Of a stretch of 64,000 nt of DNA, positions 63,212 through 64,000 are shown in pieces. The position numbers were made by a program, and so were the translations under genes. The notes beneath the pieces were generated by a model. It worked only from the letters and a program-made list of their open reading frames with translations. It made no database searches and was not told the origin of the DNA. Source of the DNA: DATGKG01 sp963783145. Lineage in GTDB: Bacteria > Desulfobacterota > Binatia > Binatales > Binataceae. Where the stretch lies: NCBI GenBank assembly GCA_963783145.1, contig CAWAMM010000004.1:496001-560000 (forward strand), written 5' to 3'. The stretch's first letter is position 1; each line of letters begins with the position of its first letter.

Positions 63212-64000
63212 GTGGCAGTCACATCGATAGGGGTTTCCTCGACCGAGGTCGCGCCCGGTCTCCTCGAAAAGTTGATCGGGCTGGCGTTGTTCGAGGGAAT
63301 TGAAACTCAGCTCCTGGCGACCATCGCCGCGGAGTTCGAGTGGTTCAGTTTGCCTGGTGGGCAACTGCTCTTTCGCCAGGGCGACAAAGACGATTCCCTC
63401 TACGTGGTCCTTTCGGGTCGTCTCGGCGCTTTCCTGCGTAACGACGAAGGCAAAGAAATTCTCATTCGCCAGATGCCGGCAGGGGAGACGGTCGGTGAGA
63501 TGGCGGTTTTGTCAGGTGAGCCGCGCTCGGCCACGGTGCTGGCGCTGCGCGATACGGAACTGGTGCGGCTTTCGAAACAGGCCTTCGACAAGCTCATCGA
63601 TGAGCATCCGCGGTCCCTTCGGTTCATTACCGATTTGCTGGTCCATCGGCTTCGGGAGCCGCCGCGGCTGGCGCCCTCGACCGATGCGCCGCGGACCATC
63701 GCAATTTTTCCCTTCAACCGCGAGCTCGCTGCCTCCGGCTTCGTGCGGTCGCTCGCCAAGGCTTTCGAGGAGTTGGGCCTTAAGGCCATGCTTCTCGACC
63801 ACACCTCAGTGGGTCGCCCGATCGAATGGTTCAATGCACTGGAGGATGACCACGACGTGGTTCTCTATGCGGCCGACGCCGAGGAGACGGAGTGGACCCG
63901 TCATTGCCTGCGGCAGGCCGATCGGGTGGTGTTGCTCGCGGAAGCTACGCGGCCTCCCGCGTTCCTGCCGGCGTCGATCGAAGCCGCGTTGAACAATCCG
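63212..64000 (+). CDS. Cyclic-nucleotide-binding domain protein, NTE/patatin-like, N-terminal part (runs off the right edge)
   Basis: 263 codons from GTG 63212 to the window end. About 10-130: cNMP-binding domain (LFEGIETQLLATIAAEFEWF, SLYVVLSGRLGAFL, PAGETVGEMAVLSGEPRSAT with the phosphate-binding cassette, LSKQAFDKLIDEHP). About 150-263: the IAIFPFNRELAASGFVRSLA and DRVVLLAEATRPP region, which precedes the patatin domain in neuropathy-target-esterase-like bacterial proteins. The catalytic GXSXG would lie outside the window. Expected role: a cNMP-regulated (lyso)phospholipase. If three cyclase-homology proteins nearby did make a nucleotide, this could be a target, but that link is speculative. 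Confidence 0.8.
   Translation, partial: MAVTSIGVSSTEVAPGLLEKLIGLALFEGIETQLLATIAAEFEWFSLPGGQLLFRQGDKDDSLYVVLSGRLGAFLRNDEGKEILIRQMPAGETVGEMAVLSGEPRSATVLALRDTELVRLSKQAFDKLIDEHPRSLRFITDLLVHRLREPPRLAPSTDAPRTIAIFPFNRELAASGFVRSLAKAFEELGLKAMLLDHTSVGRPIEWFNALEDDHDVVLYAADAEETEWTRHCLRQADRVVLLAEATRPPAFLPASIEAALNNP

Overview
The window is GC-rich, densely coded bacterial chromosome. No rRNA or other taxonomic marker is present. The mix of features fits an uncultured, Deltaproteobacteria/Binatota-like soil or aquifer lineage: secreted proteins with long Thr-Pro (TPT) linkers, cyclase-AAA ATPase regulators, and many dehydrogenase, dioxygenase and hydrolase genes of the kind used on lipids and aromatic compounds. 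This placement is inference.

Layout. 0-9.9 kb: a partial amidase, a NUDIX hydrolase, a 26-residue membrane peptide, then a minus-strand run of catabolic and redox genes (aldo/keto reductase, acyl-CoA dehydrogenase-like monooxygenase, ABC exporter pair, a carboxymuconolactone decarboxylase/AhpD-like protein with an in-frame TGA at its redox cysteine, a molybdopterin oxidoreductase, an APH-type kinase, a GNAT). 10-18.6 kb: a TSUP permease, a beta-lactamase-fold hydrolase, a RES/Xre toxin-antitoxin pair with a frameshifted toxin, a zinc metalloprotease, ilvD, a repeat-bearing intergenic region, hicAB, a VOC dioxygenase and a PAP2 phosphatase. 18.6-33 kb: exported and outer-membrane proteins (one a multiply broken beta-helix gene), an operon of two paralogous 115-residue proteins plus a three-domain flavoprotein, a broken GT39-like membrane gene, FecR, GST, dienelactone hydrolase, and a 949-residue TPT protein. 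33-38.3 kb: a vitamin B12 island with a BtuB-like receptor and a tonB/nitrilase operon, each behind its own cobalamin riboswitch, facing away from each other; the island lies between a degenerate 5' tRNA-Arg fragment and an intact tRNA-Arg(CCT). 38.4-44.6 kb: an oxidative catabolism run (SCP2-PhyH fusion, FAD oxidoreductase, epoxide hydrolase, D-aminoacylase-like amidohydrolase) and a glutathione peroxidase. 44.9-58 kb: three paralogous cyclase-AAA-TPR regulators of about 1070 residues, separated by mirrored TPT/Cys-rich secreted proteins, inverted IS110 ends and a higBA module. 58-64 kb: an RND efflux pump with adaptor and the start of a cNMP-binding/NTE-like gene.

The strongest unusual signal is the candidate selenoprotein at 5266-5841, with a UGA in a CxxC-type motif followed at the right distance by a perfect stem with a GG-starting loop. 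The B12 island bounded by tRNA-Arg sequence is second. A caution: at least seven genes are broken by single-base changes, most explained by one missing base in a short homopolymer, so some 'pseudogenes' may be sequence errors.
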